Positions 35,006 through 43,240 of a DNA stretch of 64,000 nt are shown here, piece after piece (the first letter of the stretch is position 1; each line of letters begins with the position of its first letter). The notes under the pieces are model-generated. The model did no database searches, was not told the DNA's origin, and worked only from the letters and a program-made list of their open reading frames with translations. Location: assembly GCF_038404985.1 (NCBI RefSeq), contig NZ_JBBKBA010000001.1, positions 1,764,001 through 1,828,000 of the forward strand, written 5' to 3'. Source of the DNA: Ferrovibrio sp. MS7. Its GTDB lineage: Bacteria; Pseudomonadota; Alphaproteobacteria; Ferrovibrionales; Ferrovibrionaceae. Position numbers and translations under genes: made by a program.

Positions 35006-35059
35006 GTCTGCGGTCTACGCCTGTTCACGGAACGCGCGGGGCGGGTATCTTAACACGGA

Positions 35060-35548
35060 ATGACGGGTCCGGGCATGGCATTCTGGCGGTTTTCCCTGGC
35101 GCTTTATGGCCGGCCCGGGGTGGCGGATTCCTGCCTGAAATTGCAGGACGAGGCCGGGGCGGACGTCAACCTGCTGCTGCTGGGCTTCTGGCGCGCGGAA
35201 CAGGGCCTGGCACCCTGGACAGCGGCGGAAATCGCGGCTCTTGCGGCAGCCATCGACCCGGTAAACGCGGTGTTGCGGCCTTTCCGGCAGGCACGCCGGG
35301 GCCTCAAGGCCCTGATCGCCACCACGGCAGACGCCGGCGACCTCTATGAACAGGCCAAGGCGCTGGAATTGCGGCTTGAGCAACTGGTGCAGGCGCGGCT
35401 TGCCGAACTGACACCGGTGTCCGCCACTGCCCATGCCGGCAGCGACTCGGCCGAGGCACATCTCGCGGCCTACATGGCGACCCTGCCGCAGCCCGGCCAT
35501 CCTGCCGCCGCCGCTCTGTTGGCGGCTGCCGGCTTTAGCGTTTCTTGA
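35060..35548 (+). CDS. TIGR02444 family (DUF2390) protein
   Basis: A 162-residue cytosolic protein matching the TIGR02444 family pattern FWRFSLALYGRPGVADSCL ... QDEAGADVNLLLLGFW. Function unknown. It ends 14 bp inside the convergent ubiX gene (tail-to-tail overlap). Confidence 0.85.
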   Translation: MTGPGMAFWRFSLALYGRPGVADSCLKLQDEAGADVNLLLLGFWRAEQGLAPWTAAEIAALAAAIDPVNAVLRPFRQARRGLKALIATTADAGDLYEQAKALELRLEQLVQARLAELTPVSATAHAGSDSAEAHLAAYMATLPQPGHPAAAALLAAAGFSVS

Positions 35549-36179
35549 GCGGGCTGCCCTGCCAGCGCCGCACCAGGCCGGACTCAATGCCGAAAAGATC
35601 GAGCACGCGGCCGACGCTGTGGTCGATCAGATCGTCCAGCGTCTTTGGCTCGGCATAGAAGGCCGGCATCGGCGGCGCCACGATGGCGCCGATTTCCGTC
35701 ACGCTCACCATGTTGCGCAGATGCCCGAGATGCAGCGGCGTTTCGCGCGGCACCAGCACCAGGCGGCGGCGCTCCTTCAGCACCACATCGGCGGCCCGCG
35801 TCAGCAGATTGCCGGTAACCCCGGTGGCGATCTCGGCCAAAGTCTTCATCGAGCAGGGTGCCACCACCATGCCCAAGGTCTGGAACGAACCGGATGCTAT
35901 CGCGGCGCCGACATCCTCCAGCGGATAGACCTTGTCGGCCAGGGCTTTGACGTCCTTCGCCGTATACGGTGTTTCATAGGCGATGGTCATTTCCGCAGCG
36001 CGGGTGACGACGAGATGGGTTTCGATCTCGGAATTTTTGAGCGATTCCAGTAACCGGATACCGTAGATCACGCCGGAGGCGCCGCTGATACCGACGATCA
36101 GGCGTTTTGCCACTTTTGATCGCGCAACCCTTGTCGGGATTGGCGATGGCGGTTGCGTATGATTTTTGCGGCGCGTCAT
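35535..36179 (-). CDS. ubiX: Flavin prenyltransferase UbiX
   Basis: A 214-residue enzyme making prenylated FMN, the cofactor for UbiD decarboxylase in ubiquinone synthesis. The segments GISGASGVIYGIRLLESL, APCSMKTLAEIATG and VPRETPLHLGHLRNM are diagnostic. The ATG at 36179 is preferred to a TTG at 36212. An N-terminal tail of about 25 polar residues precedes the Rossmann-like core. No ubiD gene is in the window. Confidence 0.93.
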   Translation of the reverse strand: MTRRKNHTQPPSPIPTRVARSKVAKRLIVGISGASGVIYGIRLLESLKNSEIETHLVVTRAAEMTIAYETPYTAKDVKALADKVYPLEDVGAAIASGSFQTLGMVVAPCSMKTLAEIATGVTGNLLTRAADVVLKERRRLVLVPRETPLHLGHLRNMVSVTEIGAIVAPPMPAFYAEPKTLDDLIDHSVGRVLDLFGIESGLVRRWQGSPLKKR

Positions 36180-36330
36180 ATCCACAAGATAATGCTTGAA
36201 AGGGGCTGACAAAGCGAGGGGGCAGTGCTTACATGAATATCAAGCGCATGCCTGAGCGGTTGCGCAAGCCACCGCGCCGGTCATCGCGCTCCCGGATCAT
36301 CCCTGGTCCGGAGAACGGAGGAGGATAGCG

Positions 36331-36495
36331 ATGGCTACTGAAGCCCATATTGAGAGCCTCGTCGAAAAACATGCCCATCTGCAGGCGGTCATTGACGACG
36401 AAACGCACCGCCCACTCCCAGATCCTGTCCGCGTCAGCCAGTTGAAGCGCGAAAAGCTCAAGCTCAAGGAGGCGATTGAACGCCTCAAGCAGTGA
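36331..36495 (+). CDS. Short DUF465 (YdcH-like) protein
   Basis: A 54-residue ORF, MATEAHIESLVEKHAHLQ at the start and SQLKREKLKLKEAIERLKQ at the end, with the strong ribosome site GGAGGAGG six bases before the ATG. The helical hairpin pattern matches the DUF465 family. Confidence 0.85.
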   Translation: MATEAHIESLVEKHAHLQAVIDDETHRPLPDPVRVSQLKREKLKLKEAIERLKQ

Positions 36496-36535
36496 GCCTT
36501 ACTGGACTAGCCTGAAACATCTCACCTGAAACAAA

Positions 36536-36563
36536 ACTGGCGCCGGATTGCTCCAGCGCCAGT
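36536..36563 (-). terminator. Intrinsic terminator of the acyl-CoA ligase gene
   Basis: An 8-bp inverted repeat ACTGGCGC ... GCGCCAGT; on the minus strand it is followed by TTTTGTTT. It lies 41 bp beyond the stop of the minus-strand ligase gene. Confidence 0.7.
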
Positions 36564-36603
36564 GGTGAGGTTCGTTCGTTGCACGTACAAGCCGGACCCG
36601 GCG

Positions 36604-38229
36604 TTAGCCGAGATTCTTGGCCTTCTCGCGCAATTCGAATTTCTGAATCTTGCCGGTCGAGGTTTTCGGCAGTTCGCTGAACACCACAGTCTTCGGCACC
36701 TTGAAGCGCGCCAGATGCTCGCGGCAGAAGGCGATGATGTCGTCTGCCGTCGCCTTGCCGCCCTGCTTCAGCGTGACGAAGGCGCAAGGCGTCTCGCCCC
36801 AATGCGCGTCGGGCCGCGCCACCACGGCGGCTTCCATCACGTCCGGATGCATGTAGAGCACGCCTTCCACTTCCAGCGTCGAGATATTCTCGCCACCGGA
36901 AATGATGATGTCCTTCGAGCGGTCCTTGATCTGCATGTAGCCGCCGGGATAGGCAACGCCGAGATCGCCGGAATGGAACCAGCCGCCGGCGAAGGCTTCC
37001 TGGGTCGCCTTCGGGTTTTTCAGGTAGCCCTTCATCACGATGTTGCCGCGGAACATGATCTCGCCCATGGTCTCGCCATCGGCGGGTACGCGCTGCATGG
37101 TCTGCGGGTCCAGCACCGCCACGTCTTCCTCGACATGATAGCGCACGCCCTGGCGCGCCTTCAGCTTGGCGCGCTCGGGCAGATCCAGCTTTTCCCATTC
37201 CTCATGCCAGTCGCAGACCACGGCGGGGCCATAGACTTCCGTGAGGCCGTAGACATGGGTGATGTCGAAGCCCATTTCCTCCATCGCGGCGATCACGGCG
37301 GCGGGCGGCGCGGCACCGGCGGTCATGCATTTCACGCCCGGCTTCAGCTTGGCGCGCACCTCGGCGGGTGCATTGATCAGCATGCTCAGCACCGTCGGTG
37401 CACCGCAGAAATGCGTCACGCCGAGATCGGCGAAGCTGGAGAACACGGCGGCCGGCTCGACCTTGCGCAGGCAGACATGCACGCCGGCCAGCATGGTGAT
37501 GGTCCAGGGGAAACACCAGCCGTCGCAATGGAACATCGGCAGCGTCCAGAGATAGACCGGATGCTTCGGCAGGTTCCAGGTTACGGCATTGCCCATGGCA
37601 TTCAGGTAGGCGCCGCGATGATGCGTCACCACGCCCTTGGGATTGCCGGTGGTGCCCGATGTATAGCCGAGCGCGATGGCATCCCACTCATCCAGCGGGC
37701 CCTGCCAGGGATATTCATAGTCGCCGAGCTTGAGGAAATCCTCGTACTCGATGCTGCCGATGCGTTCGCCAGCAGTGACGGCGGCATCGTCGATGTCGAT
37801 CACATAGGGGCGCACTTTCGCCAGGGCCAGAGCCTGCTCGGCAATGGCAGCGAATTCGCGGTCGACGAACAGCACCTTGGCTTCGCCGTGATCGAGGATG
37901 AAAGCGATGGCTGCCGGGTCCAGGCGTGTGTTGATCGAGTTCAGCACCGCGCCGGTGGCCGGCACGCCGAAATGCGCTTCCAGATGCGCCGGGGTATTCG
38001 GCGCGATCAGCGCCACGGTGTCGCCGCGCCGGATGCCGCGCCGCGCCAGTGCCGAGGCAAGGCGGCGGCAGCGGACATAGAGCGTCGCATAGTCATAGCG
38101 CCAGGCGCCATGCACCACCGCCAGGCGGTGCGGGAAAACCTCCGCCGTACGCCGCAGGAAACTCAAGGGCGACAGCGGCTCGTAATTCGCCGGGTTCTTG
38201 TCGAGATCACGATCATAAATTGTTGTCAT
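36604..38229 (-). CDS. Acyl-CoA synthetase (medium/long-chain fatty acid CoA ligase-like)
   Basis: A 541-residue ANL ligase. AMP-binding motif GYTSGTTGNPKGVVTHHRGA, the NSINTRLD segment common in methylthiopropionyl- and medium-chain acyl-CoA ligases, HSGDLGVAYPGGYMQIKDRS and the C-terminal lysine in PKTSTGKIQKFELR are all intact. The exact acyl chain is not predictable. The ATG at 38229 follows GGGGAGTG at good spacing; the frame upstream to 38289 is not expected to be translated. Confidence 0.9.
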   Translation of the reverse strand: MTTIYDRDLDKNPANYEPLSPLSFLRRTAEVFPHRLAVVHGAWRYDYATLYVRCRRLASALARRGIRRGDTVALIAPNTPAHLEAHFGVPATGAVLNSINTRLDPAAIAFILDHGEAKVLFVDREFAAIAEQALALAKVRPYVIDIDDAAVTAGERIGSIEYEDFLKLGDYEYPWQGPLDEWDAIALGYTSGTTGNPKGVVTHHRGAYLNAMGNAVTWNLPKHPVYLWTLPMFHCDGWCFPWTITMLAGVHVCLRKVEPAAVFSSFADLGVTHFCGAPTVLSMLINAPAEVRAKLKPGVKCMTAGAAPPAAVIAAMEEMGFDITHVYGLTEVYGPAVVCDWHEEWEKLDLPERAKLKARQGVRYHVEEDVAVLDPQTMQRVPADGETMGEIMFRGNIVMKGYLKNPKATQEAFAGGWFHSGDLGVAYPGGYMQIKDRSKDIIISGGENISTLEVEGVLYMHPDVMEAAVVARPDAHWGETPCAFVTLKQGGKATADDIIAFCREHLARFKVPKTVVFSELPKTSTGKIQKFELREKAKNLG

Positions 38230-38312
38230 GGGTTTCACTCCCCAAAGCGTTTCAGCACCCCTAGATCGGCGGGGAGAAACTAATGACAACCGGGCAGCCG
38301 GGCAACCGCCGC

Positions 38313-38346
38313 TGGCGTCAGTTTTGCCTTATTGGCGTCAGTTTTG
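38313..38346. repeat. Short direct repeat TGGCGTCAGTTTTG, two copies
   Basis: Copies at 38313-38326 and 38333-38346, 20 bp apart. The second contains the stop codon and last codons of the anti-sigma gene, so the 3' end of that gene looks tandemly duplicated. Confidence 0.6.
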
Positions 38347-39126
38347 TTTGTGCAGAGCCAAAACGGTTTTGTGGCCAGGAGCGGCCTGCACCACGGCAGC
38401 ATGGAAGCTGTCCTTGGTTGGCGCCTGCAGATGCAGGTCAATCTCGGCCTTGCCGCGGTTGACCACGGTGAGCTGGTCGCCCTTGGCCGGCTCGTGCAGC
38501 GTGGCGTAACGCACCTTGCCCTGGTCGAGATGATGCGTCAGGTCGCGGCGGCCCTGGCGCAGATGGGTCAGTGAGGCAGCCAGCTCCTCGCGGCTCTGGA
38601 TGCGCAGATGCACCGGATCCTTGTTGTCCACCTGCACGTCGAGATTGAGCTTTTCGCCCGGCTTGAGGCGATAGTCATGGGTCCAGTCCATCGCGTCGGC
38701 GGCAGCATGGAAATGCACCGCCACCACCTGCAGGCGCGGCTGGGTATGGTCGATATTGTGCTGCACCACCGCGAGCGTCACGGCGGCGGTGATCGCGGCC
38801 CCGACCAGACCGCCCAGCGCGGTGCGCAATTGTGGTGGCTGTCGCAGCCAGGTGAGCAGGCTGGCCAGACGGGCCGCCAGGGGGGTGGGCTGCGGCCTTG
38901 CCAACGGCGCGGCGAGGCTGGCCGGCAGCGGCACGGCTTCGCTCATGCGCGCCAGGTCGCCGAGATCCTGCTCCAAAGCCGCCAGCGCTGCCGCTTCGGG
39001 CAGCTTCTCCGGATGCGACGCCAGTTCGGCCAGAAGCTCTATCCGCTCCTGCCGGCTGAGGTCGCCATCGATATATCGGCCGAGCCGCTCTTCGAACACG
39101 CCCGTACTTCTCCTCAAGAAATTCAT
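38338..39126 (-). CDS. Putative membrane anti-sigma factor
   Basis: A 262-residue protein with a cytoplasmic N-terminus typical of anti-sigma factors (ERLGRYIDGDLSRQERIELL), a transmembrane helix (LGGLVGAAITAAVTLAVV at about residues 107-124) and a C-terminal domain presumably in the periplasm. The HxxxCxxC zinc motif of ZAS anti-sigma factors is absent. It lies 91 bp downstream of the ECF sigma gene on the same strand, which suggests a cognate pair. Start chosen at the ATG at 39126; the longer frame to 39213 runs into the spacer. Confidence 0.7.
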   Translation of the reverse strand: MNFLRRSTGVFEERLGRYIDGDLSRQERIELLAELASHPEKLPEAAALAALEQDLGDLARMSEAVPLPASLAAPLARPQPTPLAARLASLLTWLRQPPQLRTALGGLVGAAITAAVTLAVVQHNIDHTQPRLQVVAVHFHAAADAMDWTHDYRLKPGEKLNLDVQVDNKDPVHLRIQSREELAASLTHLRQGRRDLTHHLDQGKVRYATLHEPAKGDQLTVVNRGKAEIDLHLQAPTKDSFHAAVVQAAPGHKTVLALHKQN

Positions 39127-39217
39127 GGCTGGGCGGTCGCTTGCCGCCCGGCATGCACTAACCCGTAGACTTGAGTGTCGGCAGCGGCGGGATAGTTCCC
39201 GCCGCCGCGACATTTTT

Positions 39218-39721
39218 TCACGCCAGCGCCGACCGCAGCAATTGCCGGGCCCGGAAAACCCGGCTGCGGATCGTTCCGATCGGCACGCCGAGGATTTCGG
39301 CGGCCTGTTCGTAGGTCAATTCTTCCAGCGATACCAACAGGATGGCCTCGCGGAATTCACCCGGCAACGTGGCGATGGCGCGGTGCAGGCGCTGCAATTC
39401 ATCGCGCACCACATAATGCTCGGCCAGCGGCGGGTCGTTCGAGGGCACCGCCTCCAGCGCCTCCTCGCCGACAAAGCGCCGGTTGCCGGCGGCCATGCGG
39501 CGGTGGCTGCGCACCATGTTGAAGGCAATGCCGATCACCCAGGTGGAAAGCGCCGCGTCCTGGCGGAAGCTTTGCAGATTTTCCAACGCCACCAGGATCA
39601 CGCGCTGGGTCAGGTCTTCCGCATCGCCGGCATGGCCGATGGCCTTGAGGATGAAACGGAATACCCGCGCCCTCAGTTGTGCCACCTCATTGGCTCTCGA
39701 ATCGAGCAACACTATCCCCAC
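39218..39721 (-). CDS. ECF-type RNA polymerase sigma factor
   Basis: A 167-residue sigma-70 family factor with regions 2 (GDAEDLTQRVILVALENLQ ... AFNMVRSHRR) and 4 (LPGEFREAILLVSLEELTYE, then GVPIGTIRSRVFRARQLL), and no region 3. The annotated start is a GTG at 39721; a GTG at 39712 or TTG at 39709, better placed after GGTGGGG, is possible. A TTGGCG/CATACT pair at 18-bp spacing lies upstream on the minus strand. Its likely anti-sigma is the next gene. Confidence 0.88.
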   Translation of the reverse strand: MGIVLLDSRANEVAQLRARVFRFILKAIGHAGDAEDLTQRVILVALENLQSFRQDAALSTWVIGIAFNMVRSHRRMAAGNRRFVGEEALEAVPSNDPPLAEHYVVRDELQRLHRAIATLPGEFREAILLVSLEELTYEQAAEILGVPIGTIRSRVFRARQLLRSALA

Positions 39722-39857
39722 CGGTTTTTACGCCATGAGTATGAGGGCATTCCGCCCGGCCCGCCAAGCCTAGCGGAAATGAAAACGCGCGCCGCCGGGA
39801 ACCATCGCCGCGCCTGCCGCACTCATGGCCTGAAGCCGAGAAACAGCAGAGGACAGG

Positions 39858-39983
39858 ATGAGAGAAGTGAAACACAGGCAGCGACGCCGACCGGCGCGGC
39901 GGAGTGTCAGCACACTTCCCTGGCGTCCGCTGGCCTGGCTGATCCTACTGCTGCTGGCGCTGGGGCCGTTGGCGCAACCATGA
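39858..39983 (+). CDS. Possible small membrane protein (41 aa)
   Basis: A short ORF with a basic N-terminus (KHRQRRRPARR) and one hydrophobic helix (LAWLILLLLALGPLA), preceded by AGAGGACAGG. It lies divergent from the ECF sigma gene. No homologue is recognised; it may be a real membrane peptide or chance. Confidence 0.35.
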   Translation: MREVKHRQRRRPARRSVSTLPWRPLAWLILLLLALGPLAQP

Positions 39984-40065
39984 ACTCGGCAGATTGATCC
40001 ACTGCCACCCGCCCGGACAGCCTGTCCCCGTATCACTCGTCCCGGCGGGTCTTTTCTTTAAATCC

Positions 40066-40830
40066 TCAAAGCCCGAAGCCATCGGCCAGCAACTTCAGGC
40101 CGCAGAGGAAAGTGATGCCGTAGATGATGCGGTAGAAGGTGGTGTCGCTGAGAAACTTGTGCAGATACATGCCGAGAAAGACACCGCCGACCGCGACCGG
40201 CGCCAGGATCGCGGCGGTGCCGAGATTCTCCGGGCTGAATTGCCCGAGCCAGGCATAGGGGATCAGCTTCACATAGTTGAGGATGGTGAAATACACCACG
40301 GTGGTGCCGAGGAAGAGCGTCTTGTCCAGGCGTTGCGGCACCAGATAGACCGAGAGAGGCGGGCCGCCGGCATGGGCGATGAAGCTGGTGAAGCCGGAAA
40401 TGATGCTCCAGAACACGCCTTTCTTCACATTGCGCGGTGCCGGCTGCGGGCTGCCCTTGCGCAGCAGCTTGTCGAGCACGAAGGCAATGGCGACGATGCC
40501 GATGATCACCTGCACGCCGCGATTGCTTACCCAGTCGGCGGTGAGCGTGCCGATCAGGATGCCGAGCAGCGCGCCGGGCAGGATGATCGCCATGTTGGCG
40601 CGGTCCCAATGCTTGCGGAACCCCCATAGTCCGGCGAGATCCATGACGCAGAGTACCGGCAGCGTGATGGCGGCGGCCTGCAGCGGCGGAATGGTCAGGC
40701 TCATCAGCGGCAGCGCCAGCATGCTGGTGCCGGGGCCGAAGCCGCCCTTGCTCAGGCCGATGATGATCACCGCCGGCATCGCGGCGGCATAGAACCAGGG
40801 GTCGTGCAGGATCGGCAGGGCTTCGAGCAT
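40066..40830 (-). CDS. TauE/SafE family permease (DUF81)
   Basis: A 254-residue integral membrane protein with about eight helices. The repeated TauE/SafE pattern is visible in PAVIIIGLSKGGFGPGTSML and GFTSFIAHAGGPPLSVYLV. Members export sulfite, sulfoacetate or other organosulfur anions; the substrate here is unknown. The start at 40830 is chosen because the first helix follows directly; the frame upstream to 40920 is low-complexity and unlikely. Confidence 0.88.
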   Translation of the reverse strand: MLEALPILHDPWFYAAAMPAVIIIGLSKGGFGPGTSMLALPLMSLTIPPLQAAAITLPVLCVMDLAGLWGFRKHWDRANMAIILPGALLGILIGTLTADWVSNRGVQVIIGIVAIAFVLDKLLRKGSPQPAPRNVKKGVFWSIISGFTSFIAHAGGPPLSVYLVPQRLDKTLFLGTTVVYFTILNYVKLIPYAWLGQFSPENLGTAAILAPVAVGGVFLGMYLHKFLSDTTFYRIIYGITFLCGLKLLADGFGL

Positions 40831-40878
40831 GGGGCTGTGGATAACTTGCGCGGATGGCGATGCGGGCAGGTGGTTTGG

Positions 40879-40908
40879 TTGACGCTGAGGGGAAGCGACG
40901 CTTATCCT
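40879..40908 (+). promoter_or_regulatory. Candidate sigma-70 promoter for the coiled-coil/zapA pair
   Basis: TTGACG (40879-40884), an 18-bp spacer and TATCCT (40903-40908), 45 bp before the ATG at 40953. Confidence 0.4.
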
Positions 40909-40952
40909 GCCTCTCAGCAAATCGCGACAACATCATAAAGCAATTGACGATC

Positions 40953-41579
40953 ATGGAAACCGGTGTGGCGGCAGCTTCGGCTGCTTTGGAAAAGGCATTG
41001 CGGCGGCTGGATGCCGCGCTTGCCAACCGCGCCGTGGCCTATCGTGCCCTGGCCGAGCAGTATGGTCAGGCGACACTCGAACTGCGTCAGACGCGCGAGG
41101 CATTGCAGACGGCCCGTGCCGAGGCCGATTCTTTCCGCGAGCGCGCTGCCCTGGTGGATGCGCTGCGCCAGGAATTGGCGATCCATCAGGCCGAAGCGGA
41201 AGCGCCGGCCGCGACAGCGACCGACAATTCGGTGGATGCCGGCAGCGAAGTCCTTGCCGCGCTGGAGCGCGAGAATGCCAGCCTGAAGCGTGAATGCGGG
41301 GATTTGCAGAACCGCCTTTCAGCCGCCTTGGCGGCGCAGGAGCAGTTGCGCCTTGCTGCCGAGCGCCCCGCAATGCCAGCACCGGTGCCGGTGACCGTGG
41401 CTGCCGCCGAGGAAGGCGACACCGCCGAGCCCATCGCTGCCGCACTGCGTGCCGAGCTTGATGCCGCACGCGCCGCCCAGGCCGAGGCCAAGGCCTTCGA
41501 GGCCAGCCTGCTGGCGCGTCTGGATGCCACCATGGACCGCTTGCGCCGCTCGCTCGAGAGCGCCGGCGGCACCGCTTGA
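40953..41579 (+). CDS. Coiled-coil protein upstream of zapA
   Basis: A 208-residue, Ala/Glu/Arg-rich, almost wholly helical coiled-coil protein (for example ALEKALRRLDAALANRAVAY and LEVLAALERENASLKRE-like heptads), without signal peptide or membrane segment. Alphaproteobacteria often have a small coiled-coil protein of unknown function before zapA, and this one probably fills that place. It is separated from zapA by 10 bp. Confidence 0.72.
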   Translation: METGVAAASAALEKALRRLDAALANRAVAYRALAEQYGQATLELRQTREALQTARAEADSFRERAALVDALRQELAIHQAEAEAPAATATDNSVDAGSEVLAALERENASLKRECGDLQNRLSAALAAQEQLRLAAERPAMPAPVPVTVAAAEEGDTAEPIAAALRAELDAARAAQAEAKAFEASLLARLDATMDRLRRSLESAGGTA

Positions 41580-41589
41580 GGAGGGCGTC

Positions 41590-41925
41590 ATGGCCGAGGT
41601 GAATGTTACCATCAATGGCCGTATCTACCCGATCGGCTGCGACGATGGCGAGGAAGCCCAGGTCACGCGGCTATCCGCCCTGGTGGATGCCCGCGTGCGC
41701 GAACTGGCCGCCCTGGTCGGCCAGGTGGGCGAGGCGCGGCTGATGCTCATGGCATCGCTGACCATGGCCGACGATCTGGAAGTGGCGCAGCGTGACCTGG
41801 CGCAGTTGCGCGAGGATGTTGCCACCCTGCGGCGCGGCCAGGAAGCCGACAAGAGCGGCGCCGATGCGCTCATCGGCCTGGCGCAGAAGCTCGAAGACAT
41901 CGCGGCCAAGCTCGAGACGCCCTAG
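41590..41925 (+). CDS. zapA: Cell division protein ZapA
   Basis: A 111-residue protein. The start AEVNVTINGRIYPIGCDDG matches the ZapA globular domain, followed by a coiled coil. ZapA bundles FtsZ filaments at midcell. The ATG is preceded by GAGG. It lies just after the coiled-coil gene and before a convergent monooxygenase; the usual downstream 6S RNA is about 2.4 kb away here. Confidence 0.9.
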   Translation: MAEVNVTINGRIYPIGCDDGEEAQVTRLSALVDARVRELAALVGQVGEARLMLMASLTMADDLEVAQRDLAQLREDVATLRRGQEADKSGADALIGLAQKLEDIAAKLETP

Positions 41926-41929
41926 ATTC

Positions 41930-43240
41930 TCAGGCTAAGCCGGCGCGGCCACTCGCCATGTCGGCGCGCAGGGCGCCGGCATAGTCGCGGAAATCCACTT
42001 CCAGGGTATAGCGCGCGCTGTTCACATAGCGGCGCTTGACGCCGGCATGATGCGCCGCGATTTCGGCCTCCATCGTCCCACGGTCGGGCAATGCGATGCG
42101 GCCCGCCAACACGCCGGCAAGCCAGCGCGCCTGGATTTCCACCAGCGGAATAGTGGCGCCAATCGGCTGCACCAGCCCGACGAAATAGAGTCCGGGATGC
42201 GCGGGGCTTAGCATGCGGCGGTAGAGTTTTACTGGCTCGCCATCGCGCACGCTGAAGATATCGGATTTCAGAAACGGGAAGCTGGTGCGGTAGCCGGTGG
42301 CATGGATGATGGCGTCAACGCGGCTTTCCGCGCCATCGGCGAACAGCACCTTGTCGCCCCGCAATTCGCTGACATTCGGCCGCATGGTGATCCAGCCATG
42401 GCCGATATAGGGCAGCAATTCCTGGCTGATGGTGGCGTGTTCGCGCCACATCGGATGCGGCGGCTTCTTCACGCCATAGCGTTCCTGATCGCCGACGGTG
42501 AGGTACATCAGCTTCGACACGATGGCGCGCGCGACCACGGTCGGCAGTTTCAGCTTGCGGATCAGGAAGGCCGACCAGCGGTCGGTGGGAATGCCGAGGA
42601 TGTATTTCGGCATGATCCAGGCGCCGCGCCGTGTGGAAAGCTGCACGCTGGCGGCGCGGCGGCAGAGGTCCACCGCGATATCAACGGCGGAATTGCCCAG
42701 GCCCACCACCAGCACATGCTTGCCCTCGAAGGGCGCGGCGGTCTTGTAGTGGTGCGAATGGATCTGCTCGCCATCGAAGTTACCGGGGAAACTGGGCCAG
42801 CGCGCATCCCAGAGATGGCCGTTGGCCACCAGCACGGCGCGGTAGAGCCTGCTTTCGCCATTCTGCAGCGTGACGCGCCAGTTGCCGGCTTCCGGCGAAA
42901 CATCAGTTACCGTGACCTGGAACCGGATATGCTCCAGCACGCCGAAACGCTCGGCATAGGCTTGCAGATACTGCATCACCTGCCAGTGGCTGGGAAAATC
43001 CGGCCAGTCGTCGGGCGTCGGGAAATCCGGGTATTGCAGGTTCTTGCGGCTGGTATCGATATGCAGGCTGCGATAGGCCGAGGACAGCCCGTTGTCATTT
43101 TCGTAGCGCCAGTTGCCGCCTATCCTCGAGCCGATCTCGAAACACTCGAAAGCAATGCCGGCCTGTTTCAGGGCCTTCGCCGCCGCCACGCCGCTCGAGC
43201 CGGCGCCGATGATACAGACGGGCAGTGTCGTATCGCTCAT
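41930..43240 (-). CDS. Flavin-containing monooxygenase family protein
   Basis: A 436-residue FAD/NADPH monooxygenase. The FAD motif is IIGAGSSGVAAAKAL, the NADPH motif is VLVVGLGNSAVDIAVDL, and an ATG-type motif HATGYRTSFPFL is present. The family oxygenates nitrogen or sulfur in soft nucleophiles or acts as a Baeyer-Villiger enzyme; the substrate is unknown. It starts 4 bp inside the epimerase gene end on the same strand (overlap ATGA) and is likely co-transcribed. Confidence 0.9.
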   Translation of the reverse strand: MSDTTLPVCIIGAGSSGVAAAKALKQAGIAFECFEIGSRIGGNWRYENDNGLSSAYRSLHIDTSRKNLQYPDFPTPDDWPDFPSHWQVMQYLQAYAERFGVLEHIRFQVTVTDVSPEAGNWRVTLQNGESRLYRAVLVANGHLWDARWPSFPGNFDGEQIHSHHYKTAAPFEGKHVLVVGLGNSAVDIAVDLCRRAASVQLSTRRGAWIMPKYILGIPTDRWSAFLIRKLKLPTVVARAIVSKLMYLTVGDQERYGVKKPPHPMWREHATISQELLPYIGHGWITMRPNVSELRGDKVLFADGAESRVDAIIHATGYRTSFPFLKSDIFSVRDGEPVKLYRRMLSPAHPGLYFVGLVQPIGATIPLVEIQARWLAGVLAGRIALPDRGTMEAEIAAHHAGVKRRYVNSARYTLEVDFRDYAGALRADMASGRAGLA

